A stretch of DNA of 64,000 bases from DASVTU01 sp036387415 (GCA_036387415.1 DASVTU010000004.1:1-64000); one strand, 5' to 3'. Numbered from the stretch's first letter, positions 9,005-17,538 are shown. The notes: generated by a model not told the origin, from the sequence alone. Numbers and translations are program-made.

Positions 9005-9868
9005 ATGAAATCCCCTAAAATTATGACAAGGCTAGTTCTCCTGAGCGCATTCGTGCTGCTCGTCGCGCCTGTCGCCGCGCAGGCGCAAAAAGGCAATCTC
9101 TACCACTTCGACAATTTCGACACGTCGAACGGCGTCAAAATCGAGACTGCTCCCGTCCAGAAAACCGCCCCGCCGAAAAGCAAGCTACGTCTCACGGCAC
9201 ACACTTCTGCGAGAGGCGCGGCGATGACGGGCGACGCACAACCGCGCGAGAGCGTGTCGGGGCTGGCGGCAGCAGCGAGCAGCGTGGCGATGAAACTAAG
9301 CCGTTCGCTCGACGGTTTCACCACCGGAAACTCACAGGTTGACGGCTTCATCGTCGCTTCCGGCTCGCGTCATGGCGTTGACCCCGTTTTGCTCTACGCC
9401 ATCATGCACAGGGAGTCGGCCTTCAAACAGCGCGCCATCTCCTATAAAGGAGCGCGCGGGCTGATGCAGTTGATGCCCGCGACCGCCGCGCGTTTCGGCG
9501 TCTCCAACATCTTCGACCCGCAACAGAACATCGAAGGCGGCGCGCGTTACATGCGCTACCTTCTCAACTTTTTCGACGGCGATGTCGCGCTCGCGCTCGC
9601 CGGATACAACGCGGGCGAAGGCGCGGTCTTGAAGTATGGCCGACGCGTGCCGCCCTACAGCGAAACGCGCGAATACGTGCGACGCATCTCGCAGCGTTAC
9701 GCGTTGATGCGCGACCCCGAAGCCGCGCGCAAGGCGCAAACCGTTTCGCCCGCGCAATTTGCCGCTATCAAAGCCGCCGCCCCGGCGGAAGCGCCCGCGC
9801 CCGTCTACGAGCGCAACGTCTATTCCGTGCGTTTGCCGAACGGACAACTGATGCTCCATAGCCAGTGA
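9005..9868 (+). CDS. Lytic transglycosylase, SLT domain
   Basis: This periplasmic enzyme would cleave the glycan strand of peptidoglycan with formation of 1,6-anhydro ends. A signal peptide (TRLVLLSAFVLLVAPVAAQAQ) starts at residue 7; an in-frame ATG at 9023 is an alternative start. After a spacer of about 90 residues the Slt domain begins with GVDPVLLYAIMHRESAFK, where the Glu of RESAF is the catalytic acid. GARGLMQLMPATAARFGV and LAGYNAGEGAV follow, all classical Slt motifs. The C-terminus is a short unstructured tail. The frame is open further upstream, but those codons precede the signal peptide and overlap the leader. Confidence 0.9.
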   Translation: MKSPKIMTRLVLLSAFVLLVAPVAAQAQKGNLYHFDNFDTSNGVKIETAPVQKTAPPKSKLRLTAHTSARGAAMTGDAQPRESVSGLAAAASSVAMKLSRSLDGFTTGNSQVDGFIVASGSRHGVDPVLLYAIMHRESAFKQRAISYKGARGLMQLMPATAARFGVSNIFDPQQNIEGGARYMRYLLNFFDGDVALALAGYNAGEGAVLKYGRRVPPYSETREYVRRISQRYALMRDPEAARKAQTVSPAQFAAIKAAAPAEAPAPVYERNVYSVRLPNGQLMLHSQ

Positions 9869-9910
9869 AGCAACGACGAGCGACGCGCAAACAACTTCAT
9901 TCGGTAAACA

Positions 9911-9944
9911 CGAAGGGGCGGTTTTCTCAAAACCGTCCCTTTCG
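9911..9944 (+). terminator. Hairpin after the transglycosylase gene
   Basis: CGAAGGGGCGGTTTT (9911-9925) pairs with AAAACCGTCCCTTTCG (9929-9944) with one bulge and a 3-base loop. The U-tract is poor. It is placed 43 bases after the stop. Confidence 0.55.
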
Positions 9945-10135
9945 CGTTTCATCCGAAACGGAGCGAGCGATTGGCAAATGAGCGTCGGAAACAACGTCGA
10001 ACCGTCGCTTGAAACGAGAAAACGTCGCCCGCGTCTCATTTAGATTTCGGCGGGCTAGTGGTTTTAGGTATGATTGACGTGCGCGCGTGCATCTGTGGCG
10101 TCGGCGCGTAATAAATTTTTGGAGTTTCGCCGGAC

Positions 10136-11998
10136 GTGTCGCATGTAGTTACAAGTGAAGCCGGACAGTCGGAGAGCGCGCGTGCGCGCACGCCGCGACG
10201 CGTCCTCATCTTCGCCGACGAAATGGTCGCGGCAGAGTTGGAACGTCAACTCGCGGAAGCGGGCTATGAGACACGCACACGCGCATCGGCCAACTTCGAC
10301 GCGTCGGAAATCGCAGAGTTCGCGCCCGACGTGGCAATCTTCGAGATGCGCGGCGGGCAAGGCAGCGAACGTGTGACGCTCGCGCATCGCCTGCGCGCCG
10401 AGGCCGCGACCTATGCGCTGCCGATAATCTTTCTTTTTCATCAAGACGAACGCACGCTACGAAATGCGGCGCTGAGCATCGGCGTGGACGATTACTTCGC
10501 GCTGGCAACACGTCCCGTCGAATTGCGTGCGCGACTCGACGCGCTGTTCTGGCGTGCCGAAGCGGGACGCCGCGCCGCTCCCGTCGTCGGCGAACCGCAC
10601 GCCGAGATTGACAACTTTCTGCTGCTGCTCGACACCGTTCGCGCAGACATCGAAGACGGCGCGGAAGGCACGCTCGCGCTCGCCGTCGCGCAGACTCATA
10701 GCGGCGCGGCAGACGCCGCCGCGTCCCATCCAGCCGAACGCGAGCGCCTGCTCAACGAAGCCCACGGCTTTCTCAAACTCAACCTCCGACGCATCGACAC
10801 CGTGGCCTTCTACGGGCCGACGATGTTGCTGATTTACTTGCCCGGCATGACGGCGATTAACGCACGCGTCGCACTGATGCGCGCACGCGAAAAGTTTCTA
10901 GCCACGCGCCGCGAGAGCGACATCGCCATCGGCCTCGCGTCGTTCCCGTCAGACGGGAGAGACGTGGAAAATCTCTTCGAGAGAGCCGAAGCCTCCATCA
11001 ACAAACAACGCGAGCCGACGATTTCGACAGAGGAATTTGCCACGACTTCGACGGCAGAAGTCGCAGACATTTCGACACCGGAAGTCGTGGATGCTTCGAC
11101 GGCGGAAGCCGTAGATACTGCGACGCCGGAAGTTGCGAAAACATCAACGCCGCCAGTTAATGAAACGGCAGTTGATGAAACCTCTGTGCCGGAAGCTGAA
11201 AAGTCCGTGTCGAAAGCGGCGGCTGTTTCAGTTATTGATGATTCGTTGAATGATGATTCGACGTTGAAAGTTGCTGGCAGCCGGACGGCGGCAGGTGTCG
11301 AGAGTCAGGCTGAGACCGTGGTTGAGGAAGCGAGTGAGAGCGCGTCAAAGAATGATGCACCGCGTGAAGTGTCTACGGAGCAGAAGACGGATGAGTCGCG
11401 CGTGGCGGCTGTTAACGCGCAAGCGACGCCGAAGACGGAAGACTCGTCCGCGACGTATGTCCGCCCCGCCTCGCGTGCTTCGCATGTGGTGCGCGAGACG
11501 AGAACGGTCGAGACGGGCGCGTTGCCGGTGTTGGTTGAGACAGGTGCGGACGGCGACCAACTGGCGCGTCTTTCGGCGGAAGCGGGTGCGCGTGAGCGCG
11601 AGCGGCGGGCGCGGGGTGAGGTGATGCCGCGTCGTCTGTTGTTGACGGTTTCCGACCCGGTGCGGATGGCGCAGGTCAATCTGTTGATACGCGCCGCCGG
11701 GTATGAAGTGCGCGCGGCCTTTGACGGACAGCAGGCGCTCAACCTCCTCCGCATCGAACGCCCAGACCTTCTTTTACTCGATTACGAACTGCACGGCATC
11801 GACGGCTTAGAGACGCTTCGCAGACTCCGCAAGCAGAACGGCGGTCGACTCAAACTGCCCGTCATTTTGCTCATGCCCGCGCCTGCGGAGAGCGTCCGGC
11901 GTGAGGCGTTGGGAGAGGGCGCGCGTGCCGTCGTCGGGTTGCCATATGATCCGGTCGAGTTGTTGGACGCAGTGCGGACGGCGGGCACAAGCGAATAA
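10136..11998 (+). CDS. Pseudo-receiver / degenerate GGDEF / receiver protein
   Basis: The 620-residue protein starts with GTG at 10136. Residues about 20-140 look like a response-regulator receiver (RRVLIFADEMVAAELERQL), but the phospho-acceptor position reads PDVAIFEMRGG, with Glu for Asp. Residues about 155-300 have GGDEF-domain periodicity, yet the motif itself is replaced by FYGPTMLLIYLP, so diguanylate cyclase activity is not expected. Residues about 305-420 are a low-complexity linker with 8-residue repeats of the type TPEVVDAS. Residues about 495-617 are a second receiver with the Asp (PDLLLLDYELHGIDG), but the usual Lys-Pro is changed to GLPYDP. It probably works as a signalling scaffold. 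No kinase is adjacent. Confidence 0.75.
   Translation: MSHVVTSEAGQSESARARTPRRVLIFADEMVAAELERQLAEAGYETRTRASANFDASEIAEFAPDVAIFEMRGGQGSERVTLAHRLRAEAATYALPIIFLFHQDERTLRNAALSIGVDDYFALATRPVELRARLDALFWRAEAGRRAAPVVGEPHAEIDNFLLLLDTVRADIEDGAEGTLALAVAQTHSGAADAAASHPAERERLLNEAHGFLKLNLRRIDTVAFYGPTMLLIYLPGMTAINARVALMRAREKFLATRRESDIAIGLASFPSDGRDVENLFERAEASINKQREPTISTEEFATTSTAEVADISTPEVVDASTAEAVDTATPEVAKTSTPPVNETAVDETSVPEAEKSVSKAAAVSVIDDSLNDDSTLKVAGSRTAAGVESQAETVVEEASESASKNDAPREVSTEQKTDESRVAAVNAQATPKTEDSSATYVRPASRASHVVRETRTVETGALPVLVETGADGDQLARLSAEAGARERERRARGEVMPRRLLLTVSDPVRMAQVNLLIRAAGYEVRAAFDGQQALNLLRIERPDLLLLDYELHGIDGLETLRRLRKQNGGRLKLPVILLMPAPAESVRREALGEGARAVVGLPYDPVELLDAVRTAGTSE
11036..11165 (+). repeat. 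24-bp coding repeats in the linker
   Basis: About five degenerate 24-bp units encode the 8-residue repeat T(A/P)EV(A/V)D(I/A)S within the receiver protein, giving a Thr/Ser/Glu/Val/Ala-rich, probably disordered, linker. Confidence 0.6.
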
Positions 11999-12049
11999 TC
12001 GTCCATGAAGAAATTGCTATCGAAACATAGATAGAAGACCGTCGAGGTC

Positions 12050-12121
12050 GAAAGTAAAAAGGCAGTGCGTCGCCCGTCTCACTTCACTTTTAACTTTTTG
12101 CTTTTGCCTTTTGCCTTCTTT
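12050..12121. repeat. Heptad inverted repeat, family H (H1)
   Basis: GAAAGTAAAAAGGCAGTG (12050-12067) faces a tract of TTTTAAC/TTTTTGC/TTTTGCC heptads ending CTTCTTTC at 12122. The arms are partly complementary. It lies between the receiver gene and the PH-domain gene. Confidence 0.6.
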
Positions 12122-12140
12122 CGAGAGAGGTTACTGCGAA

Positions 12141-12827
12141 ATGTATTGTATGAATTGTGGCGGACAAGTGCCTACGGGAGCGCGTTTCTGCGCGGGGTGC
12201 GGCGCAGTTGTCGATACGGAGGCCACGCGCCTCGCGCCGCCTTCAGCGCGCACGCCGCTCGCAGACAGCGCAACGACGCCAACCGCGCAGACCTTCTTCA
12301 ACTCTCAGACGCCGCAGAGCGTGCTTCAACGACGCGAAAGTCATCCGCCAACGCCTCCATCGCGCGGGGCGACGGAGGATGTCGAGAAGATTATTTTTGT
12401 CGTGCGCCCGACGCTTCTCTTCGTCGGCCTCGGCTACGTCGCCGCCGCGCTCGGTGCCGTTCTGCTCGTCATCCTACTCACCATCCTCCCGCTCGAAATC
12501 TCGCCGCTCATCTCGATTCCGCTCGCGCTCGCGCTCCTGCTCATCCCCGCTTACTACCACATCCTCCGCAACCGCGTGCAATACACGTTGACCGATTCCA
12601 AAATCATCATCGACCGTGGTCTGATTTCGCGCACGACAACCAATATCCCTCTCGGCAAGATTCAGAACGTGACCGTCTCGGCCACCGCCATGCAGCGTCT
12701 CCTGCGCTTCGGCGATGTCGTCCTCGACGATGCCAGCGAACAAACCGCACAAGTTGTCCTCGACAACATCCCCGACCCGCGCGGCCACGCCGACCTCCTC
12801 CTGCGTCAACTCCGCCGCCCACGATGA
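12141..12827 (+). CDS. Zinc-ribbon and bacterial PH-domain membrane protein
   Basis: The ATG at 12141 has GAGAGG 10 bases upstream, and the protein begins with a zinc ribbon (MYCMNCGGQVPTGARFCAGCG) with four Cys. A Pro/Thr/Ser-rich linker of about 45 residues follows. Two adjacent hydrophobic helices (about residues 90-140, LGYVAAALGAVLLVILLTI and ISIPLALALLLIPAYY) then span the membrane. The C-terminal segment YTLTDSKIIIDRGLISRTTTNIPLGKIQNV is the bacterial PH (bPH2, formerly DUF304) signature. Family members are small membrane proteins of unknown function. There is no obvious operon partner; the gene is flanked by heptad repeats. Confidence 0.83.
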   Translation: MYCMNCGGQVPTGARFCAGCGAVVDTEATRLAPPSARTPLADSATTPTAQTFFNSQTPQSVLQRRESHPPTPPSRGATEDVEKIIFVVRPTLLFVGLGYVAAALGAVLLVILLTILPLEISPLISIPLALALLLIPAYYHILRNRVQYTLTDSKIIIDRGLISRTTTNIPLGKIQNVTVSATAMQRLLRFGDVVLDDASEQTAQVVLDNIPDPRGHADLLLRQLRRPR

Positions 12828-13136
12828 AACACCGGCAAGGCTAAAGGTCTAAGGCAAAAGTGAAGAACAAAACGAAGAACGAAGCGCAGGCGAAAACTGT
12901 GTTCAAATCTCGAACTACATCCGTTCTGCACTGACTTTTCAACTCAAGCCCTTCTCCGTCTCATTCTTCAACGCTTCAACCCTTTACCTTTTAACCATTT
13001 CCCCATTTCGCCCTTTCGCTTATTATTGTCTGGACGCAACGATGCCCCGTGCGGGCACATCAAAAACGTATCGCGGCGACGAGCCACGCCACCTGGCACA
13101 TGGCGTTTCGGTCTCTAAAATTAGAAAGGTTTCACT
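12828..13136. other. Intergenic gap with family H repeat
   Basis: This gap of 309 bases before the DUF6599-like gene holds heptad tracts (see 12838-13020) and no visible gene. Confidence 0.5.
12838..13020. repeat. Degenerate heptad tracts, family H (H2)
   Basis: Purine-rich units (AAGGCTA, AAGGTCT, AAGGCAA, AAGTGAA, GAACAAA) near 12838-12890 face pyrimidine-rich units (CTTTACC, TTTTAAC, CATTTCC, CCCTTTCG) near 12960-13020. Complementarity is loose. The outer position and style match the other elements. Confidence 0.5.
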
Positions 13137-14333
13137 GTGCGTATCTCAACATTGCTGCCAAAACTGCTGCTTCTTGTTTCGCTCGTCACGTTTCTTTTCA
13201 TTCCGGCGACGGCGCAGACACCGCCCGCCGCCGCTAATGCGGATGCCGCCGCAAAGTTGTTGGTGGAAAAGGTCGGTGATTTTCGCGCGCAGGGCAGAGC
13301 GAGTCTGCCGCCTATAGCTTCTGGAGAGTCTGCGCCCGGAGATTTCGGCATCGTCTCAGCGAGCACGCGTGAGTACGTCGGCAAGGACGGGCAGAAATTT
13401 TTCGTCCAACTCATAAGGATGCGTTCGGGTTCCGCCGCCTACTCGTTTTTGAAATACGACATCGCTCGGAGCATACCCGCGCGCACAGACGTGATTGCCG
13501 AACTCGGAGCAATCGGTGTCCTCGAATCGAAGCACATCAGTTTTATCAAAGGCGCAAACTTTGTCTATATCAAGGGCGCAAACGCCCAATCGAGCGGCGA
13601 CGCGAAAGACGCGTCACTGCTCGCTTTTGCGCGCGTCTTTGCCGAGACATTGGACGGTGAAGCGGGCGAGCACCCTCCTCTGGTGCTGCATCTGCCCGAA
13701 TGGGAGCGTGTCAACGAGACGACCGCTTATGCCGTGACGCTGCCTGCGCTGAAAAAGGCGACGGGCGAGCATCCGGTGCTCGAAGCCGTCTCTTTCGAGG
13801 GCGGCGCGGAGGCCGTCACCAGTCCCTACGGTGGGGCGGGACGCCTCGCCATCATCGAATTCACGACGCCTCAATATGCCACCGACAATGATGCGCGTAT
13901 CAAACAACGCATCGACGCCTTGCGCGCAGAGGGCAAGCCCGTGCCGTCGGCTTATCGTCGCGTCGGCAATTATTCGGTCTTTGTTTTCGACGCGCCGGAC
14001 GAAGCGGCTGCGGCGCAGTTGATTGACGCTGTGAAGTGGGAAAAGGACGTGCGCTGGCTCGGCGAGAGTCCCAACGCGCTCAAACGCGCGCAACGCGCCT
14101 ACTACGAAATGACCGGAAGCACGGTCTTAAACGTGCTCATCGTGTCAGGCGTCTCAATTCTGGCCTGTCTCGGTATCGGCGGGTTGCTCGGCGGCGCGGT
14201 CTTCCTACACCGTCGCGCGCAGGCGGCGACCACGCAAGTCTACACCGACGCCGGAGGCATGGTGCGTCTCAACATCGACGACATCACGCAGGAAACCGAC
14301 CCCGCGCGTCTTCTTGGCAGAGGCGAAAGATAA
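13137..14333 (+). CDS. Secreted or membrane-anchored protein, DUF6599-like
   Basis: The 398-residue protein starts with GTG at 13137 behind AGAAAGGT. Residues 1-26 are a signal peptide ending ATAQ. The middle part has two similar halves rich in beta-strand and helix (VGDFRAQGRASLPP..., SAYSFLKYDIA), like the DUF6599 family of acidobacterial secreted proteins; this is recognised from general appearance only. A C-terminal hydrophobic helix (about residues 327-352, LNVLIVSGVSILACLGIGG) would anchor it, leaving a short tail of about 45 residues in the cytoplasm. No catalytic motif is visible. A good terminator follows. Confidence 0.7.
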   Translation: MRISTLLPKLLLLVSLVTFLFIPATAQTPPAAANADAAAKLLVEKVGDFRAQGRASLPPIASGESAPGDFGIVSASTREYVGKDGQKFFVQLIRMRSGSAAYSFLKYDIARSIPARTDVIAELGAIGVLESKHISFIKGANFVYIKGANAQSSGDAKDASLLAFARVFAETLDGEAGEHPPLVLHLPEWERVNETTAYAVTLPALKKATGEHPVLEAVSFEGGAEAVTSPYGGAGRLAIIEFTTPQYATDNDARIKQRIDALRAEGKPVPSAYRRVGNYSVFVFDAPDEAAAAQLIDAVKWEKDVRWLGESPNALKRAQRAYYEMTGSTVLNVLIVSGVSILACLGIGGLLGGAVFLHRRAQAATTQVYTDAGGMVRLNIDDITQETDPARLLGRGER

Positions 14334-14426
14334 AAGGGAAGCTGCTGAAACGTCCGCGTTCGCGCCTGACGGAAGTTGAATGTCGGTTTGTATGGCGCGG
14401 AAATAAATTTGTCGCGGGAAATAAAA

Positions 14427-14460
14427 AAGGCGCGTCGAACTTGTCGGTTCGACGCGCCTT
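14427..14460 (+). terminator. Intrinsic terminator
   Basis: A perfect 14-bp stem (AAGGCGCGTCGAAC at 14427-14440 with 14447-14460) closes a 6-base loop. It is flanked by AAATAAAA upstream, so it could act on both strands. It ends the DUF6599-like gene. Confidence 0.8.
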
Positions 14461-14496
14461 CCGATTTGTGAATAGTTGTCTTGAAGTTAATCAGAC

Positions 14497-14765
14497 AAAA
14501 AATTGCGGGTTGCTGACTATCTGCGATGTTCCCCCAAAGCATCTACAGAACAACGTCAGCAACCCGACAACCGATGCCCTTTGACTGCTTGCCTTTATCA
14601 ACCTCCCCGTTCCCCCGAAGGGTGGTTGCGTTGGCTTAAATGAAAACCTCCCCCAAAGTTTTCATTTACGCTGTCTCCGAGCCTGACCCGATAACTCTAA
14701 GTAACCCCCACAATATTATCTGCTTTCCCTTTCTGCAACGACCGTGCCATGACCGCCACTATCGT
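14497..14765 (-). ncRNA. Candidate small RNA with repeated G5A hairpin loops
   Basis: The minus strand ends in a classical terminator: a 12-bp perfect stem (14566-14555 with 14517-14506) and then six Ts. A TTGACT -35 candidate lies at 14796-14791. In between are hairpins whose loops repeat one motif on the minus strand. A perfect 10-bp stem at 14638-14667 has loop TTTGGGGGAG. A CAACC/GGTTG stem at 14599-14628 presents CTTCGGGGGAAC. A GATG/CATC stem at 14525-14543, inside the terminator loop, presents CTTTGGGGGAA. A single-stranded GTGGGGGTTAC lies near 14705. No protein fits. I do not recognise tmRNA, RNase P, SRP or 6S signatures. Repeated GGA-bearing loops recall CsrA/RsmA-titrating RNAs, but that is inference. 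Confidence 0.6.
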
Positions 14766-14790
14766 TTACAAAGTGAAAATTAAATTTATA

Positions 14791-14796
14791 AGTCAA
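14791..14796 (-). promoter_or_regulatory. Candidate -35 of the small RNA
   Basis: TTGACT on the minus strand is followed by an AT-rich spacer. TTTGTA at 18 bases is only a weak -10, so this is a partial match. Confidence 0.35.
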
Positions 14797-14913
14797 TAAT
14801 GACGCATTTTTGCGAATTCCGACAGTTTTCAAGGGCAATATCTACAAACGGCACGCAATGAAAATTTGCACGATTTTGATACTCGTCTAGTAGTACACTC
14901 GTCCGATTTTGCG

Positions 14914-15987
14914 TCACACTTGTCCTTTAATTTCGAGTTTGAATGATGGACGAACGACGCCGACCAGTTCGTCTCGATTATTTTTGATGGGGAAACTGGC
15001 GTAGGGCGCGAGGGCTTCGAGAGCGCGGTCGTTGAGGAGTCCGAGTTGGCGTAGGGCTTCGATGGTGACGGTCGGGCGTGCGCGGCGGTCTTCACCGTCT
15101 TCGATTTTGAACGCCAGTCCAAGCCCGCGCGGCCACGCTTCGGAGGGCACGACGCCCGCCGTGTAGACGCCTTCCGCGCCGATTTTCGAGACAATTTGCC
15201 CACCCGTGGCGCGCATTAGTTCGGTGTCGAAGCGTTCGGACGCGCCGCCGACCATCTCTGGATGGGTCGTCATGGCCGACGTGATGCGTCGGCAGGCGTC
15301 GCGTGTCGGTTCGTCAAAATCTGCGGGCGGGCAGACGAGACGCGCGTACATAAGCGCCATCGCGCGCACCGTGACGCCGAAGACGGGCACGCCGCAACCA
15401 TCGACGCCGACAGCGATGTCCTCCACCGGAACGCCGGAAAACTGCGCGATGGTGTGCGCGATAGCGAGTTGGACGGGGTTGGCAGGCTGGTCGTAAGTGT
15501 CTGTCGGAGCAGAGAGATGGAGTGCGAGCGCGAGCATTCCTGCGTGTTTGCCGGAGCAGTTGTTTTGCAGCAGGCGTGGCGGGTGGCCGTGTTCGCGCAA
15601 TTCGGTCGCCACTTTTTTGCTGAAAGGTTCGTGCGTCCCGCACTTCAAGGCCGTCTCGTCGAGACCGATTTTGCCGAGCATGGCGGCGACCGTCTCTTCG
15701 TGCAGAGGCTCGCCGCTATGCGAACCACAGGCGATGGCAATCTCCTGCGGCGTGAAACCGAAACGGTCTGCCGCGCCGGAAGCGACGAGCGGCACGACCT
15801 GATGCGGTTTGGCAGACGAACGGAGATATGTGAGCGTCTCCGGCGCACCGAGCCGCGCGACGATTACGCCGTCGCCGTCAACCGCGACGATGTGCCCGCG
15901 ATGTCTCGACTCCGTTATCGAACCACGCCGCACCTCCACTAGAGGCTCAGGTTGAGGAATATCATCATTTTCGTTTTCTTGCTTCAT
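14914..15987 (-). CDS. Asparaginase (thermolabile, rhizobial AnsA type)
   Basis: The 357-residue protein belongs to the asparaginase II family (PF06089) and is not related to E. coli AnsA/B. It would hydrolyse L-asparagine to aspartate and ammonia. Family motifs seen are VEVRRGSITESRHRGHIVAV near the N-terminus, LRSSAKPHQVVPLVASGAADR with the conserved SSAKP, IACGSHSGEP, LQNNCSGKHAGMLA and GVDGCGVPVF with a conserved Cys pair. No signal peptide is seen, so it is cytoplasmic. It lies 11 bases after the glycosyltransferase gene on the same strand and is probably cotranscribed with it, without an evident functional link. Confidence 0.87.
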   Translation of the reverse strand: MKQENENDDIPQPEPLVEVRRGSITESRHRGHIVAVDGDGVIVARLGAPETLTYLRSSAKPHQVVPLVASGAADRFGFTPQEIAIACGSHSGEPLHEETVAAMLGKIGLDETALKCGTHEPFSKKVATELREHGHPPRLLQNNCSGKHAGMLALALHLSAPTDTYDQPANPVQLAIAHTIAQFSGVPVEDIAVGVDGCGVPVFGVTVRAMALMYARLVCPPADFDEPTRDACRRITSAMTTHPEMVGGASERFDTELMRATGGQIVSKIGAEGVYTAGVVPSEAWPRGLGLAFKIEDGEDRRARPTVTIEALRQLGLLNDRALEALAPYASFPIKNNRDELVGVVRPSFKLEIKGQV

Positions 15988-15998
15988 CGTCTGTCAGC

Positions 15999-17204
15999 CT
16001 ACTTTCCGCGTTTGTAGAGCGTACGACCCTTCCATGTGACGCCGCGCCCCGTGGCGATGCGGATGGCCGAGTTCAAGAGAATCGCGACGAAGAGCGCGTG
16101 GCCGAGCGGCACGGTCGCGGCGTAGACGCGCGGAATCTCCCACAGACGGTTAATCAAGTCGAAGATAACTATCTGTAAGAGCCACACGAAGCAAGTCGGC
16201 AGTAAAAGTTTTGACCAGATGCCGCCCGCGCCCGACGCGAGCATCAAGGCCGACCAGAGCGCGAGGACAGGCGGCGCGACCGAAACTAACAGCACACCCA
16301 GAGAACCGACGGCGGCTTGCCACAACGAAAACTTCGCCCCGGCAAAGAGATTTTTGGTGAAGCCTTCCCAGATTTCGTGGAAATTGGTCTGCATCCGCGT
16401 CCGCGCGAGGTCGGGCGCGTACTCTGCGCGCAGGTGAAAGCCCGCGCCCTTCAAAATCTCCGCCATCCGCAAGTCTTCCGTCACCTCGCCACGCACCGCG
16501 CCGTAGCCGCCCACGCGCTCCAACGCGGCCCGTCGGATGAGAAAGAAACCGCCCACGCCCAACGCCTCGCGCCGACGCGGGTCGTTGATTCGTTCCAAAG
16601 GCAACACCATCAACATAAACCAGCCAAACGACGGCATGAAGACGCGCTCCCAGAACGTCAGACAATCGACGCGCGGCAGCAACGTCAACGCATCGTAGCG
16701 ACCTGCGAGCGCATGCCCGACGGCGCTTCGGACAGCCGTCCCCTCAAAAATCATGTCGGCATCCGTCGCCAAGACCCAAACGCCGCGCGACACCTCGAAC
16801 GCCTGTTGGAGCGCATACGGTTTACCGAGCCAACCGCCGCGCGGTTCCACGCCTTCGACCACGCGGAGTCTCGCGTCTTGACGCGCGATGAGACGCAAAA
16901 TCGTACCCGTCGCATCCGTCGAGCGGTCGTTAACGGCGACGACCTCGAAATTTCCGTAATCCTGCGACAGCATCGACCTCACGGCCTGCTCCAACACGCG
17001 TCGCTCCTCGTTGCGCGCGGGAACGAGAATCGAGACGAGAGGCGCGTCGTCGCCCGTCAATGCGTCTCTGTCGGAGGCGGCGGGCGCAAGCGTCTGCTGT
17101 CGCCCAATCCCGCGCCACGTCAAAGCCGCGCCGACGAGCCACAACAACACCGCCGCCCACGCCGCCCCGACCAATGCTGCGGACGCATTCATTCCCAAAG
17201 CCAT
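15999..17204 (-). CDS. Membrane glycosyltransferase, family 2
   Basis: The 401-residue protein has an N-terminal membrane helix (residues 8-29). A GT-A domain follows, with PLVSILVPARNEERRV, VNDRSTDATG and the metal-binding ATDADMIF motif. Two or three C-terminal helices lie from about 290 to 385. The layout and the arrangement of catalytic segment and membrane helices resemble the hopanoid-associated glycosyltransferase HpnB and carotenoid CrtQ-like enzymes, so a lipid acceptor is likely; the precise substrate cannot be told. It is the first gene of a pair with asparaginase. Confidence 0.85.
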   Translation of the reverse strand: MALGMNASAALVGAAWAAVLLWLVGAALTWRGIGRQQTLAPAASDRDALTGDDAPLVSILVPARNEERRVLEQAVRSMLSQDYGNFEVVAVNDRSTDATGTILRLIARQDARLRVVEGVEPRGGWLGKPYALQQAFEVSRGVWVLATDADMIFEGTAVRSAVGHALAGRYDALTLLPRVDCLTFWERVFMPSFGWFMLMVLPLERINDPRRREALGVGGFFLIRRAALERVGGYGAVRGEVTEDLRMAEILKGAGFHLRAEYAPDLARTRMQTNFHEIWEGFTKNLFAGAKFSLWQAAVGSLGVLLVSVAPPVLALWSALMLASGAGGIWSKLLLPTCFVWLLQIVIFDLINRLWEIPRVYAATVPLGHALFVAILLNSAIRIATGRGVTWKGRTLYKRGK

Positions 17205-17273
17205 TTCACGCCCAAAAAGATTTCAGTTTGCTTCGCCCGCATCTTAACCGCCACCAACCCGTAGCCGCAACTC

Positions 17274-17472
17274 AATTGCGAATTGCGGATTGCGGAATGC
17301 AGATTGGAAGAAGAATTCAGAAGACAGAAGCCAGAATGAGAAACGGAAAGCGTTCGAGAGCAACACCCGTCGAGATTATCTATTCAACAAGCATTTCTCC
17401 TGATTACTGTCTCCTAGCTACCGTCTACTGTTTTCATTCCGCAATCCGCAATCAACACATTCCGCAATCAAC
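17274..17472. repeat. Composite heptad inverted repeat (A2)
   Basis: The outer arms are family A: AATTGCG/GATTGCG/GAATGCA units at 17274-17308 and ATTCCGC/AATCCGC units at 17435-17472. Inside is a second family, AGAATTC/AGAAGAC/AGAAGCC at about 17313-17340, facing TACTGTC/TACCGTC/TACTGTT at about 17405-17432. The two inner tracts are only partly complementary. Confidence 0.8.
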
Positions 17473-17504
17473 AAAGGCCGCTACCTTTGCGGGTAACGGC
17501 CTTT
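17473..17504 (-). terminator. Terminator after the 3D-domain gene
   Basis: AAAGGCCGCTACC (17473-17485) pairs with 17492-17504 with one mismatch and a 6-base loop. It is near-symmetric, so it could act on both strands. It is placed 35 bases beyond the 3D-domain stop. Confidence 0.7.
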
Positions 17505-17538
17505 GCGTGTGTCTATTCAGTTGTTGAGCGTATGTCGC

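Larger units (their letters stand above)
14334..14913. other. Intergenic region with small RNA candidate
   Basis: There is no protein gene in these 580 bases. They contain the terminator at 14427-14460, the minus-strand RNA candidate at 14497-14765 and its promoter candidate. The remaining 14800-14913 is AT-richer and shows nothing I recognise. Confidence 0.6.
17205..17538. other. Intergenic gap filled by a composite repeat
   Basis: These 334 bases lie between the 3D-domain gene stop and the glycosyltransferase start, both minus. They hold a nested heptad element (17274-17472) and a terminator (17473-17504). No gene is seen. Confidence 0.6.

Noticed and set aside
14497..14765. tmRNA, RNase P, SRP RNA or 6S RNA
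   Set aside because: None of their conserved core sequences is visible; no tRNA-like ends, no GAAAGTCC-type core and no SRP tetraloop motif.
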